Shown: in pieces, positions 8,679-17,143 of the stretch
Layout of the letters: the number at the start of each line of letters is the position of its first letter
How positions within the stretch are numbered: position 1 is the first letter of the stretch
NCBI GenBank assembly: GCA_021805545.1
Contig: JAJZFB010000090.1
Location: 1 to 44,496, forward strand
Direction of reading: 5' to 3'
Length of the DNA: 44,496 nt
Source: Pseudomonadota bacterium
GTDB taxonomy: Bacteria; Pseudomonadota; Alphaproteobacteria; Acetobacterales; Acetobacteraceae
The notes under the pieces: model-generated
What the model saw: the letters and a program-made list of their open reading frames with translations, nothing else
The model's database searches: none
What the model was told of the DNA's origin: nothing
Position numbers and translations under genes: made by a program

Positions 8679-9266
8679 TTAAAAATTCTGTTCGAGATAA
8701 AGCGCCGGGTTAGAGCTGGGGGTTGCCGGTGGCAGGGGCTTGAGCGTGGTGGTGAAGCCTGGCGTAGGCCCCTGCGGCGCGACGGCGGGTGCCTGTGGGG
8801 CGGGGCTTGCCATGCTGGTGGCGGCACCCGTTACGGGGGTTGAGAATTGAGGGTGCACCAGCAATGGGCCGTCAGGGCTTTGCAGCTCTACCGCATCAGC
8901 GTTTACGCGCAGTAATTTGTCTCCGTTTATTTCGCTGCCAACGCCCAATAATTGGGGCTTTTGTCCCTTGGTGGAAAATATGGCCACGCGGCTATTGCCT
9001 GTGACGATGATGGCGGAGAGGCGGGGCAAGCCGCCTGAAGTATAGCCTGGGGCGGTGCCGGGGCGGCGGGCTGGCGCAAAAAGCGGGCGGGCCAGTGCCG
9101 TGGCGCCCCATTGTGCAACGGGGGCGGCTGGCATGCCGGTTGCAACAGAGGGTAGCGCGCCCGGCGCGATGCCATTGGTGGTGCCGGGAGCGGGAAGCAG
9201 CCATTCGCTAGCCAGAGCCAGAGCCAGAGCCAGAAGCCCAGCCAAACCGGGCAGGGCATGTGGCAC
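8679..9266 (-). CDS. Type II secretion GspC/GspN-like protein
   Basis: About 195 aa from a GTG start; the frame stays open to 9350. After a short lead there is one transmembrane segment (LPGLAGLLALALALASEW), then a Pro/Ala-rich linker with the motif ARPLFAPARRPG, typical of GspC/GspN proteins, and a small beta-rich domain (LPRLSAIIVTGNSRVAIF...DAVELQSPDG) like the GspC homology region. The C-terminus is Pro-rich. It would be an inner-membrane, periplasm-facing component linking the pseudopilus platform to the outer-membrane secretin. It converges on gspG; the transposon separates them. The 106-bp repeat ends 26 bases from the GTG, so the native promoter and start may have been replaced. The start is uncertain. 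Confidence 0.65.
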   Translation of the reverse strand: MPHALPGLAGLLALALALASEWLLPAPGTTNGIAPGALPSVATGMPAAPVAQWGATALARPLFAPARRPGTAPGYTSGGLPRLSAIIVTGNSRVAIFSTKGQKPQLLGVGSEINGDKLLRVNADAVELQSPDGPLLVHPQFSTPVTGAATSMASPAPQAPAVAPQGPTPGFTTTLKPLPPATPSSNPALYLEQNF

Positions 9267-9291
9267 GCAGGCAGTTGCAGCCTTTTGAAGC

Positions 9292-9397
9292 CTAGAGCAT
9301 TTTCCGATCAATCGGAAACGCTCTAAATTTGCTTGGGCGAGCAATTTCATCCGATCAGCTTAAATCTTCGATTCAAGCTGATCGGATATTGCTCTAG
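9292..9397. repeat. 106-bp palindromic repeat, copy 2
   Basis: Identical to 2310-2415 over its whole length, including the terminal CTAG. It lies immediately upstream of the GspC/N-like gene and 280 bases before the phosphoesterase. The remaining gap to 9673 has no convincing gene; it probably holds the phosphoesterase promoter. Confidence 0.9.
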
Positions 9398-9673
9398 AAA
9401 GAGCAGCATTAGGCTGCATCATGGCCCGCGGTAAGCTCATGGGAGGGCTGGTTAGCGGGTTCCTCCGGTTGATGGTAATGAAGCTTTTGCGTCAGCCATC
9501 ACCCATTACGGCTGATAGGCGGTGCTGTTATACGGGATGGCGAAGTGCGCATCGTATCAGGTTTGACAAGGAATGTGACCGTCTGAAACAAATCATAATT
9601 GCGTAACACGCAAACACTTCTGGCGCCATTAGACAGTTCGGCGATTAGCAAACTTAACAACAGGTGAACTCAC

Positions 9674-11350
9674 ATGAGCGTACGCCAATCCTTTTTCCGC
9701 ACGGCGCTATGCGCCTCCGCGGTTTTGATGGCCGCCGGGCCGGTGGCTCCCGCCAAAGCCGCAACGCCGGACGGGGGCAAGGCTCCGGTCAGTCTGGTTT
9801 GGGGAGAGATTGCGGTGAATAACATAAAGACCGCGACGCCGATCAAGCATCTTGTTATTATATATAACGAGAACGTTTCATTCGACCATTATTTCGCGAC
9901 CTATCCGGACGCGGCTAATCCGCCTGGCGAGCCTTCCTTCAGCGCGGCTGCGGGCACCCCGGCTGTCAACGGTCTGTCTGGCACATTGCTGACGAATAAC
10001 CCGAATTACACCAACACCGCCAATGGCGCTGGTGCGGTAAATCCGTTCCGCCTGGACCGTTCGCAGGCCGCCACGGCTGACCAGAACCATGGCTATACCG
10101 CCGAGCAGCAGGCCTATGATGATGGCAAGGCCGATCTGTTTCCCAAATATACGGGCAAAGGCACCTCCGGCGGCGCCGGCGCGTTTGGCACGACGGGCCA
10201 GGTGATGGGCTATTTTGACGGCAACACTGTGACCGCCATCTGGAATTATGCCCAGCACTACGCCATGAGCGATGCGGCCTATACCGATACGTATGGCCCC
10301 TCGACCCCCGGCGCGCTGGAAGTGGTGGCAGGCCAGACCAATGGCGTTGATCTGGTGGCCAGCAACCAATCCTATTACTACATCACCAACAGCGACGGCA
10401 GCAAAACGCTCATCAGCGACGTGGATCCTGGCCATGATGTTTGCTCTAACACGTCCAACCAGGTGATGATCAATGCCCATAATATCGGCGATCTGCTCAA
10501 CCTGGCGCATGTGCCCTGGGGCGGCTTTATGGGCGGCTTTACCCTGGGCGCAACGAATGCCAATGGCACCACCGGCTGTGCCCGCAGCAGGGTTTCAACC
10601 GTGGTAGGGCAGACGGTGGCGGATTATATTCCGCACCATAACTGGTTCCAGTATTTTGCCTCCACCGCCAACCCAACCCATGCCCGTGCGGCCAATATGC
10701 AGTCGGTTGGTTTCACCTTCGACCATAATGGCGCGGTTGACCCCGCCAACCATCAATATGGTCTGCGCGACTTCATGAATGTTGCGCGGCGGGGCTACCT
10801 GCCTGCGGTTTCCTACGTGAAGCTCACCGCCTATCAGGATGGCCATGCAGGGTATTCCGATCCACTCGATGAGCAGGCCGGCATCGTGAAGGTGGTGAAT
10901 ACGGTGATGCGGATGAAGGATTGGAAGAACACAGCCATTATCATTACGTATGATGACTCCGATGGCTGGTACGATCATGCATATACGCCACCAACCAACT
11001 CATCGTATAACGCCAGCGCGGATCAACTGAATGGTGCTGGCGTGTGTGGTACTGGTACGCCGCGCATAGGTGTTTCGCGCAAGCCGGTGAATGGCCGTTG
11101 CGGTCCCGGTACGCGCATTCCGTTCCTCGTCATCTCTCCCTGGGCGAAGCAGAATTACGTTTCTCATACGCTCATCAGCCAGGCATCGGTTGTGCACTTC
11201 ATCGAATATAACTGGCTGAAGGGGCGCAGCCTGGGCGGCGGCTCGTTCGATAGCAGCGCTGGTTCCATCTTGGATATGTTCGATTTCAGTGGGACGGGCA
11301 ATGCACCGAAGTTGATGCTGTACCCGAACACTGGCGAAGTGGCGCACTAA
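9674..11350 (+). CDS. Secreted phosphoesterase family protein (acid phosphatase/phospholipase C type)
   Basis: 558 aa. A signal peptide is evident (RTALCASAVLMAAGPVAPAKA). The mature protein starts a phosphoesterase-family domain with IYNENVSFDHYFATYP, the ENxSFDHYFG-like motif of AcpA and bacterial phospholipases C, followed by GPSTPGALEVVAGQTNG, TAYQDGHAGYSDPL and IITYDDSDGWYDH, which supply metal ligands in the family. It probably hydrolyses phosphomonoesters or phospholipids outside the cytoplasm. Enzymes of this family are frequent type II secretion substrates, which fits the neighbouring secretion genes. It is followed by a hairpin and then the peroxidase gene. The substrate cannot be told from sequence. 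Confidence 0.85.
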   Translation: MSVRQSFFRTALCASAVLMAAGPVAPAKAATPDGGKAPVSLVWGEIAVNNIKTATPIKHLVIIYNENVSFDHYFATYPDAANPPGEPSFSAAAGTPAVNGLSGTLLTNNPNYTNTANGAGAVNPFRLDRSQAATADQNHGYTAEQQAYDDGKADLFPKYTGKGTSGGAGAFGTTGQVMGYFDGNTVTAIWNYAQHYAMSDAAYTDTYGPSTPGALEVVAGQTNGVDLVASNQSYYYITNSDGSKTLISDVDPGHDVCSNTSNQVMINAHNIGDLLNLAHVPWGGFMGGFTLGATNANGTTGCARSRVSTVVGQTVADYIPHHNWFQYFASTANPTHARAANMQSVGFTFDHNGAVDPANHQYGLRDFMNVARRGYLPAVSYVKLTAYQDGHAGYSDPLDEQAGIVKVVNTVMRMKDWKNTAIIITYDDSDGWYDHAYTPPTNSSYNASADQLNGAGVCGTGTPRIGVSRKPVNGRCGPGTRIPFLVISPWAKQNYVSHTLISQASVVHFIEYNWLKGRSLGGGSFDSSAGSILDMFDFSGTGNAPKLMLYPNTGEVAH

Positions 11351-11367
11351 ACAACCCTTGTACCTGC

Positions 11368-11401
11368 CAGGCGCATCCAGCATTACAGGTGGATGCGCCT
11401 G
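11368..11401 (+). terminator. Hairpin after the phosphoesterase gene
   Basis: CAGGCGCATCC (11368-11378) pairs perfectly with GGATGCGCCTG (11391-11401). The T-rich tail is short (ATTTG), so termination strength is uncertain. Confidence 0.55.
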
Positions 11402-11484
11402 ATTTGCGGCGTGATGCCTGGTGATGGGGCGAGACACAAGCCCCGCTTGCAGCGTTTTGCCGGCGGGATGGAGGTTGAGGCGGC

Positions 11485-12879
11485 GTGCGCATTATTACAA
11501 TATTCGCCCTTGTGTTTGTGCTGGGCTTTAGTACGGCCATGGCCGTACTAATCCGCAGCCCTGTTCCGCTTTCGGGCTGGGCCGCCGACCCTGTTGCCGC
11601 CCTTGAACTGAGCCAGGGAGAAAACCCGGCACCCGTGCAATTGGTGCGCCCGGCGGTGCGGCCGCTTTCTGCCATGGCTCAGCTCGGCAAGGCGATTTTT
11701 TACGACAAAACATTATCCGCCTCTGGAGAAATGTCTTGCGCTTCTTGCCATAGCCCCGCGCATAGCTATGGCCCCCCGAATGATTTGCCAGCCCAGTTTG
11801 GCGGCCCCGCGTTAAAGAGCCAGGGTGTGCGTGCCGTACCCTCGCTGATGTATCTCAACGATCAGCCTAATTTTTCCATCGGCCCCGACCAGGCGGATAA
11901 CGATATGCCGGTGCCTCTGCCGCAGTTGGTTGCCGCCGCCAGAGCGGTAAAGCGTGTAACAAAAACCGCGCGGAGTACGGCGCAAAGTGCAGCCAATATT
12001 GTGCCGGAAGGCGGGCTATTTTGGGATGGCCGTGTAAATACGCTGCAAGCCCAGGCCATGGGGCCGTTGCTCAGCCCGTACGAGATGGATGGCGGCAGCG
12101 TGGCGGAGGTTGCGGTTAAGTTGCAGGCAGCACCTTATGCGCGTTATTTCCTGGAACTGTTTGGGCCCGATATTTTTCGTGACCCGCCGCTTGTTGTGTC
12201 GGAGGCCATGTTCGCCGTGGCGCGTTACCAAATTGAATCGCCGGATTTTCATCCATTCAGCAGCAAGTATGATGCCTGGCTGGAGGGAAAGGCGCGCCTG
12301 ACCAGGCAAGAAATGCGCGGCTATATATTGTTTAACGATCCCAACAAAGGGGATTGCGCGGCCTGCCATCTCAGCCAACCCTCGCCGGATGGGCGGCCGC
12401 CGCTATTTACGGACCACCAATACGAGGCGCTGGGTGTGCCGCGTAACCCGTATCTTGCCATAAACAATAATCCAAATTATTACGATTTAGGTATATGTGG
12501 CCCATACCGTGATGATCTTAGAAATCAGACGCAATATTGCGGTATGTTCCTTACCCCGACTTTGCGTAACAGCGCGCAGAGGCAGGTTTTTTTCCATAAT
12601 GGCGTGTTCCACACGTTGCAGCAGGTGCTGGATTTCTACAATTTCCGCGATACTGACCCGGGCCGCATCTACCCCAGGGGGAGTGACGGCAAGGTGCAAA
12701 AGTTTAATGATTTACCTGCGAAATATGTTGCGAATATAGATGATACCGATCCGCCACTTAACCGCAAGCTGGGGGAAAAACCCGCGCTGACCCATGCGGA
12801 GGAGGAGGACATTATCGCATTTATTAAAACGCTGAATGATGGCTATTATACACCGCAGGCGGAGCGGCCAGCGAATTAG
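11485..12879 (+). CDS. Di-haem cytochrome c peroxidase family protein (CcpA/MauG type)
   Basis: 464 aa. An N-terminal hydrophobic segment (IITIFALVFVLGFSTAMAVL) acts as signal or anchor. Two c-type haem motifs are present: CASCH near residue 88 and CAACH near residue 292, spaced as in bacterial cytochrome c peroxidases. LGKAIFYDKTLSASGEMSCASC and GLFWDGRVNTLQ are characteristic. Such proteins reduce hydrogen peroxide with electrons from small c-type cytochromes in the periplasm or oxidise protein or small substrates. The sequence is longer than classical CcpA and carries insertions around the second haem, nearer the broader MauG-like group. The GTG start follows a GAGG element. It lies between a secreted phosphoesterase and the prepilin peptidase, 39 bp before the latter. 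Confidence 0.88.
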   Translation: MRIITIFALVFVLGFSTAMAVLIRSPVPLSGWAADPVAALELSQGENPAPVQLVRPAVRPLSAMAQLGKAIFYDKTLSASGEMSCASCHSPAHSYGPPNDLPAQFGGPALKSQGVRAVPSLMYLNDQPNFSIGPDQADNDMPVPLPQLVAAARAVKRVTKTARSTAQSAANIVPEGGLFWDGRVNTLQAQAMGPLLSPYEMDGGSVAEVAVKLQAAPYARYFLELFGPDIFRDPPLVVSEAMFAVARYQIESPDFHPFSSKYDAWLEGKARLTRQEMRGYILFNDPNKGDCAACHLSQPSPDGRPPLFTDHQYEALGVPRNPYLAINNNPNYYDLGICGPYRDDLRNQTQYCGMFLTPTLRNSAQRQVFFHNGVFHTLQQVLDFYNFRDTDPGRIYPRGSDGKVQKFNDLPAKYVANIDDTDPPLNRKLGEKPALTHAEEEDIIAFIKTLNDGYYTPQAERPAN

Positions 12880-12918
12880 CAGGCTGGCCGCGAGGCGGGA
12901 GATGCGTTATTATACGCC

Positions 12919-13650
12919 ATGTTTCCGTCTGACTGGATGACCATTCTGGTTGCGCCGATCATCGGTAGCTGGCTTGGTGTGCTGGTGCGGCGCTGGCCGC
13001 AGGGGCGGCCCGTGGCATTTGCACGTTCAGCCTGCGAACATTGCGGGCACGTTCTTAACCCGCCGGACATGGTGCCATTGCTCAGCTTCATCTGGTTGCG
13101 CGGGCATTGCCGCTATTGCCGCGCGCCCATTGGGTGGTTTCATTTTGCCATAGAGCTTGCGGCGCTTGCTGTGGCTATTTTGGCTGTATGGGCCGGTGGC
13201 GGTGTGTGGCTGGTTTTGATGAATGCCGCCCTGGGCTGGGCGCTTCTAACGGCCTCCTGGATTGATGCCGAGACGTTTCGTTTGCCCGATCTTATCACCT
13301 TGCCCCTTATTCTGGCAGGGCTTTTGGTGTGCTGGGTGGAACAGCCCGCGGCCATTTACAACCACGCGGCGGCGGCGGCTTTGGGGTATATCTGCTTCCG
13401 TGTTGTGGATGCCGCCTATTACCGCCTGCGCCATAGGCATGGGCTGGGTGCGGGGGATGCCAAGCTCCTGGCCGCCGCTGGAGCGTGGCTGGGGCTGGCG
13501 GCTCTGCCCTACGTGGTGTTTGGGGGCGCCTTGGCGGGTATTGCCATGGCGCTGGTTGCCAAGCGCGGGCGCTTACATGCCGCGTTGCGTGTTCCTTTTG
13601 GCCCAGCCTTGGCGCTTGCCTTTTTCCTGCTACGCTTGGGGGGCGGATAG
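12919..13650 (+). CDS. gspO: Type 4 prepilin peptidase / leader peptidase GspO
   Basis: 243 aa, mostly hydrophobic with several membrane helices. The N-terminal cytoplasmic domain has the zinc-binding pairs CEHCGH and CRYCRAPIGW. The two catalytic aspartates of A24 peptidases are visible in WIDAETFRLPD and GLGAGDAKLLAA. The enzyme removes the leader peptide from pseudopilins after Gly and N-methylates the new N-terminus; GspG at 5307 is an obvious substrate. The gene follows the peroxidase gene closely and may share its transcript. Its position 7 kb from gspG, with unrelated genes between, shows a dispersed type II secretion locus. Confidence 0.93.
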   Translation: MFPSDWMTILVAPIIGSWLGVLVRRWPQGRPVAFARSACEHCGHVLNPPDMVPLLSFIWLRGHCRYCRAPIGWFHFAIELAALAVAILAVWAGGGVWLVLMNAALGWALLTASWIDAETFRLPDLITLPLILAGLLVCWVEQPAAIYNHAAAAALGYICFRVVDAAYYRLRHRHGLGAGDAKLLAAAGAWLGLAALPYVVFGGALAGIAMALVAKRGRLHAALRVPFGPALALAFFLLRLGGG

Positions 13651-13675
13651 AAGCAAAAAAACCCGCCGCCAGAAT

Positions 13676-13710
13676 AAAAAGAGCGCCCCCCGGAGAAAGG
13701 CGCTCTTGAG
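13676..13710 (-). terminator. Intrinsic terminator for the amidohydrolase operon (possibly bidirectional)
   Basis: GAGCGCC (13681-13687) pairs with GGCGCTC (13699-13705), and the stem extends by AA/TT. On the minus strand it is followed by TTTTTATT, a good intrinsic terminator for the gene ending at 13729. Confidence 0.8.
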
Positions 13711-13728
13711 TATGATGTTTGGCTTTTT

Positions 13729-15045
13729 TCAGGCTTCGGCGAGTATGTCGGCGTTGGACTTGAACATACCCATCATGTCGCCAGAGGTGATAGGGCGCTT
13801 GGTGCCATCATCTGGGCGGGCACCGCCAGAGGATTTTGGCGTCAGGTCGACGCCTTTGGCCTTGGCCTGGGTGCGCAGGGCAGCCACGGTCAGGTCTTCT
13901 TTTTTGTGGTGCTTGAACGGATCGAACCGGAACCATTTCATGGCGTTGAGATGCGTCACCTTGTCAATCTGCACCTCGGTCAGGTTCTTTACCGATTCCC
14001 ACAGATATTCAGGAACTTCTGGCCAAAGTGTATCGGAATGTGGGTAATCGCACTCATAGGCGATGTTATCCTCGCCGATCTCATCGATGTTCTTCAGGCC
14101 AAATTTGTCGTCTATGAAGCAGTTGAGAAAATGCTTCTTGAACATCTCGCTCGGCTTCACGTTTTGGAAGAGCGAATTGGTCCAGGTCTTGTGGCGCCAG
14201 TTGGAGAAGTCGGCGCGTTCCATGAAATAGGGTACCCAGCCGATGCTGCCTTCGGAAATTGCCACACGCATGTTGGGATACTTCCAAAGCGCCTCAAGCT
14301 GCAGCCAGTCTGCGGCGCCTATGGCGACGGACATTGGCATGGTGGAAATCCAGGCTTCGATGGGTGTTTCCATGGAGGCATGCGGCGCGGGATTGCCAGA
14401 GCCGATATGGATGCACACGGTGATGTCGAGATCAGCCAGAGCCTTGTACATCGGCGCCCAGTATGCGTTGTGGATGCTGGGGAGATCCTGTTTGGTTGGG
14501 TTGTCGTTGAGGTACACTGAGGTGCAGCCCTTGGCGGCGATGCGTGTAAGCTCCGCAACGGTAGCGTCCATGTCCCAGGTGGGCAAAATGCCGCAGGGAA
14601 TGAAGCGCCCAGGATAGGCCCCGCACCACTCGTCTATATGCCAGTCATTATAGGCCTGCATGTGGCGCAGGGCTAATTTTTTATCCGGTGCGCGGTGGAA
14701 GGTGGCGCCGTCGAAGCCGATGGAATTGCCAAAATTGAGCGAGGCGGCAACACCGTTCGCATCCATGTCGGCCACGCGGGCATGCACGTTATAGCAGCCG
14801 GCGCGGAGCTGATCGAGCGCGGTCGGCTCCATGCCATATTCCTCGAACGGGCGGCCAACGACGGCATTCAGGCCAACGGAGGGTTTTTTCATGCCCTGGT
14901 AGCTCCAGAAATTCTTACCGCGCTTGTCGGTCAGCAGTTTCGGCGCCGTGGCCAGCAGGTCTGCCGGGAGGTGCTTGTCGAACAGCTCGGGGGGTTCGCA
15001 AATATGATCATCGACACTGATGATCACCATATCTTCCATTTTCAT
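13729..15045 (-). CDS. Amidohydrolase-family (Amidohydro_2/ACMSD-like) protein
   Basis: 438 aa. The N-terminal ISVDDHICEPPELF resembles the metal-binding start of the amidohydrolase_2 family (SxDxHxxEP). Later motifs are VCIHIGSGNPAPH, the EGSIGWVPYFMERAD segment and YECDYPHSDTLWP with the conserved late aspartate. Relatives include ACMSD-like decarboxylases and hydrolases that open rings or cleave C-C bonds in catabolic pathways; the substrate is unknown. A strong AAGGAG precedes the ATG. It is the last gene of the minus-strand set (dioxygenase, LLM, SDR, amidohydrolase) and is separated from the SDR by 132 bp containing a hairpin, so it may have its own promoter. A terminator follows. Confidence 0.85.
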   Translation of the reverse strand: MKMEDMVIISVDDHICEPPELFDKHLPADLLATAPKLLTDKRGKNFWSYQGMKKPSVGLNAVVGRPFEEYGMEPTALDQLRAGCYNVHARVADMDANGVAASLNFGNSIGFDGATFHRAPDKKLALRHMQAYNDWHIDEWCGAYPGRFIPCGILPTWDMDATVAELTRIAAKGCTSVYLNDNPTKQDLPSIHNAYWAPMYKALADLDITVCIHIGSGNPAPHASMETPIEAWISTMPMSVAIGAADWLQLEALWKYPNMRVAISEGSIGWVPYFMERADFSNWRHKTWTNSLFQNVKPSEMFKKHFLNCFIDDKFGLKNIDEIGEDNIAYECDYPHSDTLWPEVPEYLWESVKNLTEVQIDKVTHLNAMKWFRFDPFKHHKKEDLTVAALRTQAKAKGVDLTPKSSGGARPDDGTKRPITSGDMMGMFKSNADILAEA

Positions 15046-15099
15046 AATCCGGCTCCTTGGATGAACCTGTTTGAATTTTAGCCGCTGCCAGCACTTTAG

Positions 15100-15122
15100 C
15101 CGCAGGCATTTGCTGCCTGCGG
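15100..15122 (-). terminator. Hairpin between SDR and amidohydrolase genes
   Basis: CCGCAGGCA and TGCCTGCGG pair perfectly around TTTGC. It lies between two genes of the same direction, so it could attenuate or process the operon transcript. No T-run is present. Confidence 0.4.
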
Positions 15123-15177
15123 GGTACTGCCCCGGTTATTATAGGCCGGTGCCCGGCGTTTAAGAACCCCCAATCTG

Positions 15178-16050
15178 TTAGTTTTTTTGGCGGGTGCGCA
15201 AATTTTCGTCCTGGGCGTCAAATTCATCAACAAAATCAAAGGCATCGTGCACGAGAGTCTGGTAGGTACGGATGAAAATGTCACGCATCTTGCCATCCGA
15301 GATCACCATCGGCTTGTTCGCGCGCACGGCCTTCAGGCAGAGCCGCGCCACCTCATCGGCGGGGCGGAAAATGAGCTTGTCATGCTCGATGAACGAGGAG
15401 GTGATACGCACTTCTTCGTCGGTTGGCCCGCCGAAGCGCTCTGGGCGGTAGCTCATGTTCTTCGCCTTCATGTTGCTCACAACGCCGCCTGGGCACAGCA
15501 CGGTGGCGCCCACGCCATATTCGGCAGCTTCCATGCGTAGATTCAGCATTAGCCCGATAATACCCATTTTCGCGCCGGAATAGGGGGCGTGGTAGGGAAT
15601 CCAATGCGGCATCAGCCCGGCGGTGGAGGCGGTTGCGAAAATATGCCCGTCGCGGGCCCTCGCCATATCCGGGTAGAAGGCAAGAATGCAGTTGGTCACC
15701 CCCATCATGTTCACATGGATGATCCAGTCTACATCGCGCTCGGTCATGTCTGTAACTTTTTCAAAAGACGTAGCCCCGGCATTGGCAAAAAGCAGAGAGA
15801 CGGGGCCTAGCGCCTTCGCGACCTCATCGCGCATGGCGTTCACGGAATCGCGTTCGATCACGTCACATTTCACGGGGTGCGCCTTACCGCCCGCGTCGCG
15901 TATCGCCTTGGCCACGGCAACGGCATTATCGTAGATAATATCGGCAACGCCCACAGCGGCACCTTGCGCCGCCAGTTCCAGCGCCAGGCCGCGGCCAATG
16001 CCGCTGCCCCCGCCGGTTACAACCGCTACCCGTCCCGCAATTTCCGTCAT
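15178..16050 (-). CDS. Short-chain dehydrogenase/reductase (SDR)
   Basis: 290 aa. A Rossmann nucleotide site TGGGSGIGRG near residue 12, an NAGA motif, and the catalytic YSGAK (Tyr-x3-Lys) preceded by a serine-containing strand (ATASTAG) mark a classical SDR. An acidic residue (ADI) at the end of strand 2 suggests NAD rather than NADP preference. The C-terminus is longer than the minimal fold. It probably oxidises an alcohol or reduces a carbonyl intermediate of the pathway encoded around it. It lies five bases downstream of the LLM gene, clearly in the same operon. Confidence 0.88.
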   Translation of the reverse strand: MTEIAGRVAVVTGGGSGIGRGLALELAAQGAAVGVADIIYDNAVAVAKAIRDAGGKAHPVKCDVIERDSVNAMRDEVAKALGPVSLLFANAGATSFEKVTDMTERDVDWIIHVNMMGVTNCILAFYPDMARARDGHIFATASTAGLMPHWIPYHAPYSGAKMGIIGLMLNLRMEAAEYGVGATVLCPGGVVSNMKAKNMSYRPERFGGPTDEEVRITSSFIEHDKLIFRPADEVARLCLKAVRANKPMVISDGKMRDIFIRTYQTLVHDAFDFVDEFDAQDENLRTRQKN

Positions 16051-16055
16051 GGTAA

Positions 16056-17114
16056 TTATCCTTTTATTTTTGGCAGCACCTTATCGGCAAAGCGCTTGAG
16101 CTGGCTGTAAACCAGATCGTAAGGCAATCCGCCGAAGCTGAAATTCGCCAGCATTTCGTAATCTCCCACCATTTCCTTACGGATATGGTGGTGCTCGATC
16201 AACGCCTCGGGCGTGCCAATCATGTTGCCGGAAATGTAATCGCGGTAAGCCTTGTCTGGTCCCCCCGCCTTCTCGGCCATGGCGCCCATATAGGCGTAGG
16301 TGGAGTAGGAGGGCAGGGATTTGAAATGATCGCTCATGAATTCATAATGATTTGCCACTGTGGCGAACATGCGGCTGAAATACTTGTCGCAATGCGCGGC
16401 CACTTCCTGCTGGCTGTCGAAGCATAGAACAAAATCCGAAATAATGAAGGGAGGTGCTTTGCTGTTGTGAAGCCGCTCGAACGTTGCGCGGTATTGATTG
16501 ATTTCGGGAATGGCGTTACGCCAGTCGCCTTGAGAGAAGCGCAGCGTTTTCAGCCCGAATTTCGCCGCCACCTCCACCGAGCTTGGCGACATACTCACCA
16601 TCACCGTGCGGTCCTTGAAACTTTTGAACGGACGCGGCCTTATCTCCGCGCGCGGCTGCTTGTACCACTTGGTGTCAGCCTCAACGATGCCTGTTTCCAA
16701 ACCTTGCATGATGATCTGCGCCGCCTCGTCGAACATCTCGCGGCTATCGGCCAAATCCACACGGAAAGGTTTGAACTCGCGCCGTGCGGCACCGCGCCCC
16801 ATGCCGAGAATAAGCCGGCCCCCGGAGAGAATATCGAGCATGATGGCTTGTTCCACTACGCGCAGAGGGTCGTTCCAGGGCAGAATTACCGCCGCGGTGA
16901 TGAGGTCGATCTTCGACGTTTTTGCTGCCACGTAAGAGAGCATTTGGAATGGGGCCGGGCAGGCGGCATAATCGGTGAAATGATGCTCCACAGGCCCTAC
17001 CATGTCGAAACCCATCGCTTCGGCCTCGATGGCTAGTTGAGTCTCCTTACGAAAGAACTCTTCGTCCGGTATGCCTTGCAGATTCTGATACCCCAGATGC
17101 AACCCAACGCGCAT
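16056..17114 (-). CDS. LLM class (luciferase-like) flavin-dependent oxidoreductase
   Basis: 352 aa. The bacterial-luciferase TIM barrel is indicated by the N-terminal VGLHLGYQNLQG, GPVEHHFTDY, ITAAVILPWNDPLRVVEQ and the strong RLILGMGRGAARREF segment. Family members use reduced FMN or F420 for oxygenation or dehydrogenation. EHHF is found in many true monooxygenases of the family, so an FMNH2-dependent monooxygenase is likely, which would need a separate flavin reductase not seen here. It is second in the minus-strand operon after the dioxygenase (gap 29 bp) and just before the SDR. It is only distantly similar to the two LLM proteins on the plus strand. Confidence 0.86.
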   Translation of the reverse strand: MRVGLHLGYQNLQGIPDEEFFRKETQLAIEAEAMGFDMVGPVEHHFTDYAACPAPFQMLSYVAAKTSKIDLITAAVILPWNDPLRVVEQAIMLDILSGGRLILGMGRGAARREFKPFRVDLADSREMFDEAAQIIMQGLETGIVEADTKWYKQPRAEIRPRPFKSFKDRTVMVSMSPSSVEVAAKFGLKTLRFSQGDWRNAIPEINQYRATFERLHNSKAPPFIISDFVLCFDSQQEVAAHCDKYFSRMFATVANHYEFMSDHFKSLPSYSTYAYMGAMAEKAGGPDKAYRDYISGNMIGTPEALIEHHHIRKEMVGDYEMLANFSFGGLPYDLVYSQLKRFADKVLPKIKG

Positions 17115-17143
17115 TTTGTGCTTCCCTCTGTTTTTCTTGTTTG

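Noticed and set aside
9421-9606. 61-codon open frame before the phosphoesterase
   Set aside because: No ribosome-binding site, no recognisable family, and it lies in a likely promoter region.
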